A stretch of DNA of 64,000 bases from Streptomyces spirodelae. Lineage in GTDB: Bacteria; Actinomycetota; Actinomycetes; Streptomycetales; Streptomycetaceae. The position numbers and the translations under genes are program-made. Under the pieces are notes generated by a model. It had not been told where the DNA came from and did not search any database. It was given only the letters and a program-made list of their open reading frames with translations. This document shows, one piece after another, positions 8,003 to 17,367 of this stretch; position 1 is the stretch's first letter; every line of letters begins with the position of its first letter. Location of the stretch: positions 1 to 64,000 of the forward strand of contig NZ_JAFFZN010000028.1 of NCBI RefSeq assembly GCF_017676385.1, read 5' to 3'.

Positions 8003-9490
8003 TCACGGGCGGGCGTCGCTCAGCGGTCCGCCGAACCATTGGTGCAGCGCGGCTCGCAGACCGTCGACGTCGTTCGGCTCGTGTCCGGTCCATGCTATGT
8101 GGCAGTCGGGGCGCAGCAGCAGGCCGGTCGCGTTCGTGCCCTCTGCCTTGCCGCTCATGACATCGACCCGGTCGTGCCAGGGCTTCGCGGCCTCGGCGAA
8201 GTCGCCGCACAGGTCCAGCAGCAAGGGCCGGGCGGTGGTTGTCAAGTCGGCCAGCCGGCGGGGGCCTGCGCCGGTGTGGACCACGAGGTCGGGCGCGAAG
8301 CCCTCGGTGGTTCCAGCGAGCAGGTGGGCGATGCATTCGGTGCCGCCGGGTGAGGCGAGCAGGTCGCCGAAGACGGTCCGCAGGGCACTGACTTCCGGTC
8401 CGGGACGCATCAGTGCCGACTGGGACAGGGTCGAGGCCACGACGTGTTCTGCGACAGGCCGGCGTTCCTCGTCGTAGGTGTCGAGCAGACCTTCGGGGGC
8501 CCACCCTCGCACTGTGGCGGCCAGCTTCCAACCGAGGTTGACCGCGTCCTGCAGGCCGAGGTTGAGTCCCGGGCCGCCGATCGCCGAGTGCACGTGGGCC
8601 GCGTCGCCCAGCAGCAGTACCCGCCTGTCCCGGTAGCGCTCTGCCAGTCGGGTGTTTCCGCCGACAAGACGTCGAAGCAAGTGCGGTCCCTCTCCCTCCG
8701 GCGGACCCAGCGGGACGGGCACACCCAGCACACGTTCGGCGCTCGCCATCATCTCTTCGAAGGTCATCGGAGTGGTGTGCTCGTCCGGCCTGCCGGTTTC
8801 GGTGGTGTTGAGGACAGGCACTCGGCCAGGCAGCAGGCCCCACGCGATCGTGCCGCGCTCCGTGCGCACGTACAGCAGGGGTGGCAGGCTGCCGTAGCCG
8901 GGAACGTGCAGGCTGCCGTCCGGACCCAGGTATTCGTCTGTCACGGACACGTTCGCGGAGCGGGTGACGAAGTCGTCGGTGGTCACGCCAGGGAAGCCGA
9001 TGCCGGACAAGCGTCGTACCACGCTGTGTCCCCCATCAGCCCCTACCAGGTAATGGGCGGTGAGAGTCTCACCGCCGGCAAGGGTGATCCGGACGAAGTC
9101 GTCGTCCTGGTGCAGATCGGCCACCTCCTGCCCCCTGCGGAGGTCGACGCCGAGTTCTACGGCGCGTTCGGCGAGAACCCTTTCGATCTGCTCCTGCGGC
9201 GCCGGGAGCAGGCTCACGGGGTTGTCATTGAGACCTGTGAGGTCCAGCGTGAACGCGCCGAACATGTAGCGGGGCGCGGGTCGGGGCGGTTCGCTGGATC
9301 CGCTGATGCGTGCGTAGAGACCACGTCGGTCGAGCATCCGCACCACCTGACCAACCAGACCGTTCGCCCGGGGCTCGGTCTTCGGGCCGGCGAGACGCTC
9401 CAGCACGACCGGACGCACCCCAGCCAGTGCCAGCTCGCAGGCGAGCATCAACCCGTTCGGGCCGCCACCGACGATTACTACATCAAGCAT
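8003..9490 (-). CDS. FAD-dependent aromatic-ring monooxygenase
   Basis: The 495 residues form a class A flavoprotein hydroxylase (FAD_binding_3 family), which uses NAD(P)H and oxygen to hydroxylate an aromatic or polyketide substrate in the cytoplasm. The dinucleotide fold starts at residue 7 (GGGPNGLMLACELA). The DG motif is GADGGHSVVRR near 150, and the FAD-ribityl motif is LLLGDAAHVHSAIGGPGLN near 280. A thioredoxin-like C-terminal part typical of the rifampicin/polyketide hydroxylase group follows. The ATG at 9490 is chosen because GGAG lies seven bases before it. It is 81 bases after a TetR gene on the same strand, suggesting TetR-controlled detoxification or tailoring. Confidence 0.93.
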   Translation of the reverse strand: MLDVVIVGGGPNGLMLACELALAGVRPVVLERLAGPKTEPRANGLVGQVVRMLDRRGLYARISGSSEPPRPAPRYMFGAFTLDLTGLNDNPVSLLPAPQEQIERVLAERAVELGVDLRRGQEVADLHQDDDFVRITLAGGETLTAHYLVGADGGHSVVRRLSGIGFPGVTTDDFVTRSANVSVTDEYLGPDGSLHVPGYGSLPPLLYVRTERGTIAWGLLPGRVPVLNTTETGRPDEHTTPMTFEEMMASAERVLGVPVPLGPPEGEGPHLLRRLVGGNTRLAERYRDRRVLLLGDAAHVHSAIGGPGLNLGLQDAVNLGWKLAATVRGWAPEGLLDTYDEERRPVAEHVVASTLSQSALMRPGPEVSALRTVFGDLLASPGGTECIAHLLAGTTEGFAPDLVVHTGAGPRRLADLTTTARPLLLDLCGDFAEAAKPWHDRVDVMSGKAEGTNATGLLLRPDCHIAWTGHEPNDVDGLRAALHQWFGGPLSDARP

Positions 9491-9571
9491 GACATTTCTC
9501 CGCATCTAAGGAATGGAGGGGGTAGGGGTGGCTGCAAGCAGCAGCCCCTGTTCAGAGCGGAAAGGAGGGGC

Positions 9572-10189
9572 CTACGGAGTGGGAAGTCCGGTGGCCACCA
9601 TGCGCAGAGCCCGGGGCAGCAGAACCTCCATCGGCTCACCCGTACCGCCTTGCACGAACAGCTCGAGGGCGGCATTGTTCGCGGCCATCACGCTCGCGGC
9701 CACCAGGCGAGGGTAGAGATCGGCCCCGGGATCCGTGCCCGTGCGGTCAGCGATCGCTGCGGCAAGCTCCTTCTCCGCAATCTTGCTCGCACGCAGCATC
9801 TCGGCCTCCAGTGCGGGTTCGGCCAACATCACCCGGAGACCGGCCGCCCACTCATCGGGCTCCTGGGGTGGCATGTGCTCCACCTCGGGGCCAGGCTCCA
9901 GCTGCCGTAGTGCCGCCCGAGTGATTGCCTCCCACAAGGGCTCGCCGGACGGTCCCTGTCGCAGCTCGGCCGCGAGCCGCAAGGAGCGCTCACGGTAGCG
10001 AAACGCGATCGCTTCGGCCTTGCTGGAGAAGTAGTTGTTGTAGGTGCGCGGAGACACACCGACCGCCGCAGCGATGTCTTCGACCTTGACCGCACTCCAC
10101 CCGCGCTCGACGGTGAGCCGGACTGCGGCCCAGCTCAGCGCTGTGCGCGTGGCTTCCTTCTTCCGTTCCCGAAGACCACTCATAGCCAT
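9572..10189 (-). CDS. TetR-family transcriptional regulator
   Basis: The 205 residues have the N-terminal helix-turn-helix (RTALSWAAVRLTVERGWSAV, VEDIAAAVGVSPRTYNNYFS, then KAEAIAFRY) and an alpha-helical ligand domain with a MftR-like C-terminal layout (DEWAAGLRVMLAEPALEAEM). It is the first gene of a probable two-gene operon with the monooxygenase and would repress both until a ligand binds. An inverted repeat at 10206-10234 lies 17 bases upstream of the start, a good candidate operator. ATG codons at 10189 and 10183 are both possible starts. Confidence 0.93.
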   Translation of the reverse strand: MAMSGLRERKKEATRTALSWAAVRLTVERGWSAVKVEDIAAAVGVSPRTYNNYFSSKAEAIAFRYRERSLRLAAELRQGPSGEPLWEAITRAALRQLEPGPEVEHMPPQEPDEWAAGLRVMLAEPALEAEMLRASKIAEKELAAAIADRTGTDPGADLYPRLVAASVMAANNAALELFVQGGTGEPMEVLLPRALRMVATGLPTP

Positions 10190-10205
10190 TCACGCTAGCA
10201 GAGAG

Positions 10206-10234
10206 TGCGTGGCACGCAAATATTCGCGCCACGC
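10206..10234. promoter_or_regulatory. Candidate TetR operator
   Basis: TGCGTGGCACG and CGCGCCACGCA-type arms (GCGTGGC with GCCACGC exact) flank an AT-rich centre, CAAATATT. The left arm itself also forms TGCGTG-G-CACGCA. The position overlaps where the TetR promoter should be. Confidence 0.6.
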
Positions 10235-10363
10235 AACTTTCTGCTCAAGGGTCTGCCGGCTCGGACTGGATGAGGCAGTGACCGCCCGATGCGCACTCGA
10301 GCGGCATCCGGCCACCTCCGTGCACGACACCTGTCGCACATCAGACACAGGAGGGTTCATGCT

Positions 10364-10530
10364 GCTGCCCTGGTCGTCATCAGCAACCGGACGCCCAGCG
10401 ACAGGCTTCCCCTCTTCCCCAACCCCGTTGTCGCCGAGTCGTTGCTGTACCGGCTGATCAACGCCAGCCACCAGGTCGTCATGAACGGCGCCCCGGCTAT
10501 CGACCCAACAAACGCCTCGGAGGGCGAGAG
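10364..10530 (+). pseudogene. IS21-family IstB ATPase, C-terminal scrap
   Basis: The strand reads LVVISNRTPSDRLPLFPNP and VVAESLLYRLINASHQVVMNG, the conserved end of the IstB helper ATPase of IS21 elements. A one-base insertion then shifts the frame; the expected PGYRPNKR lies in the neighbouring frame at about 10491-10515. Everything upstream of the C-terminal helices is missing. Confidence 0.7.
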
Positions 10531-10581
10531 TTGGTCTCACGACACCAACATCAAGGAGGTTCGGATGCTGCAAGGAGTACT

Positions 10582-10659
10582 GAGCTTCTTCGGCGTTGCA
10601 GCTCCAGCGTGAGGACCGCCTTGGCGATTGAGGTCATGCGGATGGGGCTGCAGCGGGAT
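10582..10659 (+). repeat. Right copy of a 75-bp inverted repeat
   Basis: It is similar to the reverse complement of 7665-7740, as described for that copy. It lies between an IS21 scrap and an IS5-type scrap. Confidence 0.75.
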
Positions 10660-10965
10660 CCGCGGAAGATCCGCCAGGCCACCGGGATCGGTGACGACCT
10701 GCACGTTCACGCCGCGGCGCCGGTGTTTGTGGGAGTAGTCGGCCCGGCCGTCGCCGACCCGGTCGCACTCGGCGAGGGCGCCGTCGAGTAGGACGAAGTC
10801 GGGCTCGTGCTCGCGCAGTATCTTCAGCGGACCCGGCGCACGCGCGGCGAGCAGGGCGACGAGCGCGCTGGTATAGGCGTGGGCGGTGCTCGCTTATTCC
10901 GAACCCGGTGGCGATCTTCGCGACAGTGATGTGTTCGCGCAGGTGCACCAGTGGAGAGCTTCGGC
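10660..10965 (-). pseudogene. IS5-type (HTH plus DDE) transposase remnant, frameshifted
   Basis: From 10965 down, the strand encodes VHLREHITVAKIATGFGISE, the helix-turn-helix region. A frameshift follows, and then in another frame come ALVALLAARAPGPLKILREH, DFVLLDGALAECDRVGDGRA and DYSHKHRRRGVNVQVVTDP, the first DDE aspartate region. The C-terminal half is absent, cut at the 75-bp repeat. Confidence 0.8.
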
Positions 10966-11099
10966 CGTTGCTGAGGCTGCTCGGCGAGTTGTCGAAGAAG
11001 TCCGGCGAGCCGTGGAGGAAGCAGGGAGGAGGGCGGCCCCGGTTCGGGGCGGCGGCCCAGGACGAATCGGTTCACGGGCTGGACGACATTGCCGAGTTT

Positions 11100-11114
11100 T
11101 TGCCTGGGAGGCAA
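11100..11114. promoter_or_regulatory. Palindromic candidate operator of the XRE-cupin regulator
   Basis: TTGCCTGGGAGGCAA is a perfect 6-bp inverted repeat with a 3-base centre. It sits 40 bases before the start codon of the XRE-cupin gene, where self-regulation would be expected. Confidence 0.5.
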
Positions 11115-11154
11115 GACTTTTGCCCAGCGGGAGGAGTCGTGTCTTAATCAGGGT

Positions 11155-11805
11155 ATGCGTCCGAACCCTCCCCATGATGAGTCAGCCGGGCCGGAGGCGG
11201 GAGACCTCCCCGCGTTCGCGCCCCGGATGCGCCTGCTGAGGCGGCGCAGCGGGCTGACTCTGGAGGCGTCGGCGCACAGGGCCGGTCTCTCCCCCGCCCA
11301 CCTCTCCCGGCTGGAGACCGGGAAGCGACAGCCATCTCTGCCGCTCCTGCTCACCCTCGCGCGTGTCTACGGCACGACTGTCGGCGAGCTCCTGGGCGAG
11401 ACGGCCACGGCCGCCCATTCCGTGGTCCGGGGCGCCGAGATGGAATCCGTCGATGCCGGAGGGTGGCGCTACTGGCAGGCGGGCAGGTCCGGGCACGCCA
11501 TGCAGGCGCTCCGCGTCCATGTGCCGCGCGGCAGGCAGCGCGATCTGGTCCGCGTCCATCCCGGCGAGGAGTGGATCCACGTACAGCGCGGGGAACTGCG
11601 GCTGGCTCTCGGACAGGTCACCGAAACGCTTGCACCAGGGGACTCGGCGCACTTCGACTCCCTCACCCCGCACCGTCTGGAAGCCGTCTCGGCCAACGGC
11701 GTGGACCTGCTCTTCGTCCACACGCTCCTCCAGTCCCCCACCGCCGACCTCTGTGTGAACGGCCTGCCCGGCCACGCCGCACACGGCAGCACCCCGCAAC
11801 GCTGA
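11155..11805 (+). CDS. XRE-family regulator with C-terminal cupin domain
   Basis: The product of 216 residues has a helix-turn-helix of the lambda-repressor type at about 20-75 (PRMRLLRRRSGLTLEASAHR, AGLSPAHLSRLETGKRQPSL) and a beta-barrel cupin domain at about 125-190 (VHPGEEWIHVQRGELRLALG, then LAPGDSAHFDSLTPHRLEA) with GEEW and PH positions that could bind a metal. Such proteins sense a small molecule through the cupin and act on a nearby promoter. The ATG at 11155 follows GGGAGGAG by 20 bases, longer than normal, so an upstream start is possible. It is followed by a DUF6126 gene, a common Streptomyces pairing. Confidence 0.9.
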   Translation: MRPNPPHDESAGPEAGDLPAFAPRMRLLRRRSGLTLEASAHRAGLSPAHLSRLETGKRQPSLPLLLTLARVYGTTVGELLGETATAAHSVVRGAEMESVDAGGWRYWQAGRSGHAMQALRVHVPRGRQRDLVRVHPGEEWIHVQRGELRLALGQVTETLAPGDSAHFDSLTPHRLEAVSANGVDLLFVHTLLQSPTADLCVNGLPGHAAHGSTPQR

Positions 11806-11885
11806 GCCCCGACCCCCACCCCGTAGGACTCCCGGCCCCCGCATGTGCGAGTCCTGGCCGCAAACGAGCAGAAGGCTTTCCGACC

Positions 11886-12128
11886 ATGACCACCGAACAG
11901 CCCGCCCAGCCGCAGCCTCCGGCGTCGGGCACGTCCGTCTCCGGGCAGCCCTCCCCAGGTTCCGTCCCACCGCCCGCCCAGCGCAGACGCAGGGACGAAC
12001 CGGGCGAGGAGCGCGGTGACGGGCGCTTTCCTCGCGGTCTGGCCCTGCGGCTGTTCGTCTACGTGGTGGCGGGCCATCTGATGGCCGGTTTTCTGTTCCT
12101 GCTCTTCGAATTGGGCGGCAGCCGATAA
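11886..12128 (+). CDS. DUF6126-type small membrane protein
   Basis: The 80 residues consist of a Pro/Gln/Arg-rich cytoplasmic tail of about 50 residues, then one membrane helix (LALRLFVYVVAGHLMAGFLF) and a short end, LLFELGGSR. The motif VYVVAGH and the end LGGSR match DUF6126. The function is unknown. It follows the XRE-cupin regulator by 80 bases and is probably co-transcribed, hinting that it is part of the regulated unit or a partner of the regulator. GAAGGCTTTCCGACC before the ATG gives a weak ribosome site. Confidence 0.75.
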   Translation: MTTEQPAQPQPPASGTSVSGQPSPGSVPPPAQRRRRDEPGEERGDGRFPRGLALRLFVYVVAGHLMAGFLFLLFELGGSR

Positions 12129-12465
12129 GCGAGGGAAGCTCCGGTAGGCCCTTGGCCGTCAGGCGTTGCCGGCTCGAAACCGTCCGGGCCGAGGTATCGC
12201 TGGCGGAGACTCAGGCCGGACCGCCACCTGGGTGAGCCTGGCGCCCGCCCGCGCTCTCGCCCTGATCGCCGCTGCGGACGGAGAGTCCCTGTTCCGCCGA
12301 GGTTCGACGATCGGCAGACGTCCTTCACCCCGGTACGGCATGACCGTGGCCGGAAGTGCGCAGTGGCGCGGGCACCCACCTGCAGCGTGGTACGGGGCGC
12401 CGGACCACGGAACGGCAACGACACAACGACACAACGACACGAGGTGTGCCGGGAGATCTTGTCTG
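12129..12465. other. Gene-free convergent stretch with a short tandem repeat
   Basis: The stretch lies between the DUF6126 gene and the oppositely oriented LacI gene. It contains about three copies of ACGACACA at 12418-12440. No gene is supported. Confidence 0.5.
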
Positions 12466-13512
12466 TCAGACACCGGGAGCCGGCGCATCGCGCGGTGGCG
12501 GGGCCGTGGTGTTCCGCGGGATCAGGCGGGTGGGAAGGACGATGTGCTGCTCCCGGTCCGCCTCGGGGTCGTTGACGAGGGTCTGGTAGAGCTCGCCGAC
12601 GGCACGCCCGATGTCGGCCGGCTGCTGGGCGATCGTCGTCAGGTCCGCCCACCGGGCGGTTTCGTGGTCGTCGAAGCCGAGCACGGACATATGGTTCGGG
12701 ATCTCGATACCGGCCCTGCGCAGGGACCACAGGACGGAGACCGCGACCTGGTCCTGGTCCACGAAGATCGCGGTAGGCGGCTCCCGCAGGGTCAGCAGTT
12801 GCCCGACCGCCTCCACGATGCCGCGTTCGTCGTCGGCCGACGAAGCGACCACCAGTTCCTCGTCGAATGCGAGATCCGCCTCGGCGAGCGCCTGCCGGTA
12901 GCCCGTCAGCCGCTCGTGCGTGCTGAAGACGAAACCGCTGGGGCCGATCGTCTGGAAGAAGGCGATACGCCGGTGCCCCAGGTTGATCAGGTGCTGGGTG
13001 CCTTTCCGGGAGGCGTCCACGTCGTCGACGTACACGCTCGCCCGGCCCTTGGCGTGCTGGCTGACGTATATGACCGGCATCTCCAGGTCGTCCAGCCGGG
13101 TCGCCTCCTCGTCGGTGAGGTCGAAGGAGAAGACCAGCAGCGCATCGGCGTTCCGCCTGGCCGGCAGCCGTTCGAAGAAGGAGGCGCGCTCGGCCATGTT
13201 CGGGGTGACATAGACGACCAGTTCCATGCCCGCGGCGCGCAGCATGGGCCCGAGGTTGTCCAGGACCGTGCCGATGAACCATGAGTTGAGCGTGGGCACG
13301 AGGACGGCCACCGCCCCGGTCTTGCCCGTCACCAGGCTGGCGGCCTGACGGGAGACGGCGAAGTTGAGCTCCCTCGCGGCCTGCTCGACCCGCGCCCGCA
13401 CGTCAGGGGTGACGTTCGTCAGTCCGCGGAGAGTACGCGAGACCGTGGAGGGGGAGACCCCGGCCAGCTGGGCGACATCGACCATGGTGGGGTGCCGTTG
13501 CACTGAGGGCAT
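12466..13512 (-). CDS. LacI-family transcriptional regulator
   Basis: The 348 residues have an N-terminal LacI helix-turn-helix (MVDVAQLAGVSPSTVSRTLR at 10-29, then the hinge helix region RARVEQAARELNFAVSRQAA) and a periplasmic-binding-protein-like sugar domain (GAVAVLVPTLNSWF, RRIAFFQTIGPSG and VLGFDDHETARWADLTTI are typical). The ATG at 13512 puts the DNA-binding domain at the N-terminus. It faces away from an alpha-glucoside ABC/GH13 operon 600 bases off and is its likely repressor. A perfect 14-bp palindrome 44 bases upstream is the likely autoregulatory site. Confidence 0.93.
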   Translation of the reverse strand: MPSVQRHPTMVDVAQLAGVSPSTVSRTLRGLTNVTPDVRARVEQAARELNFAVSRQAASLVTGKTGAVAVLVPTLNSWFIGTVLDNLGPMLRAAGMELVVYVTPNMAERASFFERLPARRNADALLVFSFDLTDEEATRLDDLEMPVIYVSQHAKGRASVYVDDVDASRKGTQHLINLGHRRIAFFQTIGPSGFVFSTHERLTGYRQALAEADLAFDEELVVASSADDERGIVEAVGQLLTLREPPTAIFVDQDQVAVSVLWSLRRAGIEIPNHMSVLGFDDHETARWADLTTIAQQPADIGRAVGELYQTLVNDPEADREQHIVLPTRLIPRNTTAPPPRDAPAPGV

Positions 13513-13556
13513 GGTCAGGACGCTAGCACGAGGACAAGGGCGGATACGAGAGCTCA

Positions 13557-13570
13557 TGACAGCGCTGTCA
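13557..13570. promoter_or_regulatory. Candidate LacI-family operator
   Basis: TGACAGCGCTGTCA is a perfect palindrome with the central CG pair usual for LacI-family operators. It lies 45 bases upstream of the lacI-type start. A half site, GACAGCGC, recurs at 13789-13796 on the side of the alpha-glucoside operon. Confidence 0.65.
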
Positions 13571-14112
13571 GAGCTCTTTGCCGCGAAGACCTCCCCGATT
13601 GATCGTCTGCCCATGGCTGTAATTGGGCAATTCTGGACTTATGAGTCGTTCAGTTACTACGACGTAGCGCATTGACTTCATCTGATCCCACTCCTAGCGT
13701 GGCATCGCTTTCCTGAGGAAGCTGACACCAGTCCCCAGCGCCAGGTAACCACCCCATTCACCTGCGCTTTAACTCCTCAGACGCTCAAGACAGCGCATGC
13801 ATACGCCCGTTCATCCTCGACGGCATCAGCACCCGGCTCCCAGCCGAAGACAAGAAGAGACTCCACATGACCACCACAGGTAATGGGTTGGTTACCAATC
13901 GCCATCAGGGCGGAGAACGCTGACCACACCGACCGGCGCAACGCGTCCGTCGTCACGGGCCATCGGCGGGTTCCGCCAATGCCGGCCAGCCGGCCTGCGC
14001 GTTCCCCCCTGCAGCGCGTACCCCTTTCCGCCCCTTTCTTCCCCGAACCCGGCCGCGGCTCTTCCCCGGCGGTCGGCAAGCCTTTCCGCTCAGCAGCGTC
14101 AGGAGAAACACC
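13571..14112. promoter_or_regulatory. Divergent control region of the LacI gene and alpha-glucoside operon
   Basis: The sequence is relatively AT-rich at 13610-13690 and carries an operator half site at 13789-13796 and a small palindrome TTGGTTACCAA at 13888-13898. No protein frame is convincing. The downstream start at 14113 has AGGAGAAACACC before it, a strong ribosome site. Confidence 0.5.
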
Positions 14113-15414
<1,302 letters not shown>

Positions 15415-15424
15415 GGTGCCGGTC

Positions 15425-16492
15425 ATGGTGAAGACCCACTCGGCCCCCGGAGGGCCTGCCGGGACGGAGGAGCAAGGCGCACGCTCGCCCTCCGCGGGCC
15501 GGCGCGGAGACCGATCCGCCGGCCCGTCGCGCTGCCGACGGCGCCGGCCCCGGGCCACAGCGGGCTCCGGCGGGATGGCGGCGCTCCTGATCTCCCCCAC
15601 CCTGCTGGTGCTGGCCCTCGTCGTGCTCTACCCGACGATCGTGGCCTTCAAGGAATCCTTCTACGGCAAGGCCGGCCTGGACCCGGAGACGGGCTTCCTG
15701 AACAAGACCGCGCCGTTCGTGGGCGGGCAGAACTACGCCGACATCTTCTCGCCCGCCGGCGAGCGGTTCTGGAACGCTTTCTGGAACACGTCCTTCTTCA
15801 CTGTCACCACGGTCGCACTGGAGACGGTGATCGGTGTGGCGATGGCGCTGATCATGCACAAGGCGTTCAGGGGACGGTTCCTGGTACGGGCCAGCATTCT
15901 GATCCCCTGGTCGATCCCCACGGCCATCTCCGGTCTGCTGTGGCGCTGGATCTTCAACAGCCACGGTGTGGCCAATGAGATCCTCGGGCAGCAGATCCTG
16001 TGGACCACCGAGGGCTTCCACGCCCAGGTCGCGGTCATCATCGCCGAAGTGTGGAAGACCGCACCGTTCATCGGCCTGTTGGTACTCGCCGGACTGCAGG
16101 TGATCCCCAGGGAGGTTTACGAGGCGGCCAGGATCGACGGGGCCAACTCGCTGCGCCAACTGTGGCACATCACCCTGCCGCTGGTGAGGCCCGCACTGCT
16201 GGTCGCAGTGCTCTTCCGCACCCTGGACGCGCTGCGCATGTTCGACCTGCCGTACGTTCTGATCGGCGCTCACAAACACTCGGTGGAGACCCTGTCGATG
16301 CTGGCTCAGGACGAGGCCGCCAATGTGCACTTCGGACCGGCCTCGGCCTACGCGGTGCTGCTGTTCCTCTACGTCTTCCTCATAGCAATGGCCTTCGTCA
16401 GGCTGCTGGGCACCGACCTCGTCGGGGAGAGCGACGCTCCCAAGCGGGGCCGCAGGTGGGCGGTACGGCGCCGGAAGGGGCTGACGGCATGA
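15425..16492 (+). CDS. Sugar ABC transporter permease (MalF/ThuF type)
   Basis: The 355 residues have a basic, disordered tail of about 45 residues and then six membrane helices beginning ALLISPTLLVLALVVLYPTI. The cytoplasmic EAA loop is VYEAARIDGANSLRQLWHIT followed by LP, which docks the ATPase. The ATG at 15425 is used; a GTG at 15416 is in frame. The stop overlaps the next start (ATGA). No ATPase gene is near, as expected where the shared Streptomyces MsiK energises many sugar importers. Confidence 0.92.
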   Translation: MVKTHSAPGGPAGTEEQGARSPSAGRRGDRSAGPSRCRRRRPRATAGSGGMAALLISPTLLVLALVVLYPTIVAFKESFYGKAGLDPETGFLNKTAPFVGGQNYADIFSPAGERFWNAFWNTSFFTVTTVALETVIGVAMALIMHKAFRGRFLVRASILIPWSIPTAISGLLWRWIFNSHGVANEILGQQILWTTEGFHAQVAVIIAEVWKTAPFIGLLVLAGLQVIPREVYEAARIDGANSLRQLWHITLPLVRPALLVAVLFRTLDALRMFDLPYVLIGAHKHSVETLSMLAQDEAANVHFGPASAYAVLLFLYVFLIAMAFVRLLGTDLVGESDAPKRGRRWAVRRRKGLTA

Positions 16493-17322
16493 CGGTCACA
16501 GCACGGGTCCGCAAGTGGCTGCCGTACGCGGGGATCATCCTGGTCGTGGGCTACTGCCTCGCACCGTTCTACTGGATGCTGGTCTCCAGCCTGCGGCGTA
16601 CCTCCGACATCTTCCAGAACACGCCGATTCCCACCCGCATCTCCTTCGAGAACTACCGCGCGATCCTCGATCCCTCCCAGGAGTTCACCCGGGCCCTGCT
16701 CAACAGTATTGTCGTGGCCGGCACCACCACCCTGCTGGCCCTTGTTCTGGCGACCTTCACGGCCTACGCGATGGCGCGCTTGTCCTTCCCCTTCAAGCGC
16801 CTGGTACTCACTGTCATCATCGCCACGTCGATGTTCCCCGTGGTGTCGATCGTGGTCCCGCTGCTGAAGGTGTTCACCGGTATCGGCTGGATCAACACCT
16901 ACCAGGCGATGATCGTGCCCAGCATGTCCTTCGCGCTGCCGCTCGCCGTGTGGAACCTGACCACCTTCTTCCGCCAGATGCCCATGGAGCTCGAACAGGC
17001 CGCCATGGTGGATGGCTGCACCCGCGGCCAGGCCTTCCGCAAGGTCATCGTGCCGCTGGCCGCGCCCGGTCTGTTCACCACCGCGATCATCACCTTCATC
17101 TGCGCCTGGAACGAGTTCCTCATCGCTCTCACGATGGCCAACGAACCGGACATGCAGACCGCCCCCGTGGCGATCTCCAAGTTCTCCGGGGCCACTCAGT
17201 TCGAAACACCGTTCGGCAGTCAGATGGCAGCAGGCGTAGTGGTCACCATTCCGCTGGTGATCATGGTCATCGTCTTCCAGCGCCGGATCGTCGCCGGACT
17301 CACCTCCGGTGCGGCCAAGTAG
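16489..17322 (+). CDS. Sugar ABC transporter permease (MalG/ThuG type)
   Basis: The product of 277 residues has six membrane helices, the first being YAGIILVVGYCLAPFYWMLV. Its EAA loop reads ELEQAAMVDGCTRGQAFRKV followed by IVP. It pairs with the preceding permease to form the channel. The ATG overlaps the stop of that gene by four bases, implying translational coupling. A conserved end, IVAGLTSGAAK, is typical of this subfamily. Confidence 0.93.
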   Translation: MTVTARVRKWLPYAGIILVVGYCLAPFYWMLVSSLRRTSDIFQNTPIPTRISFENYRAILDPSQEFTRALLNSIVVAGTTTLLALVLATFTAYAMARLSFPFKRLVLTVIIATSMFPVVSIVVPLLKVFTGIGWINTYQAMIVPSMSFALPLAVWNLTTFFRQMPMELEQAAMVDGCTRGQAFRKVIVPLAAPGLFTTAIITFICAWNEFLIALTMANEPDMQTAPVAISKFSGATQFETPFGSQMAAGVVVTIPLVIMVIVFQRRIVAGLTSGAAK

Positions 17323-17367
17323 CCCTGCCCGCACCGATTCCCTGATAACCAAGGAGTAGGCAACAGC

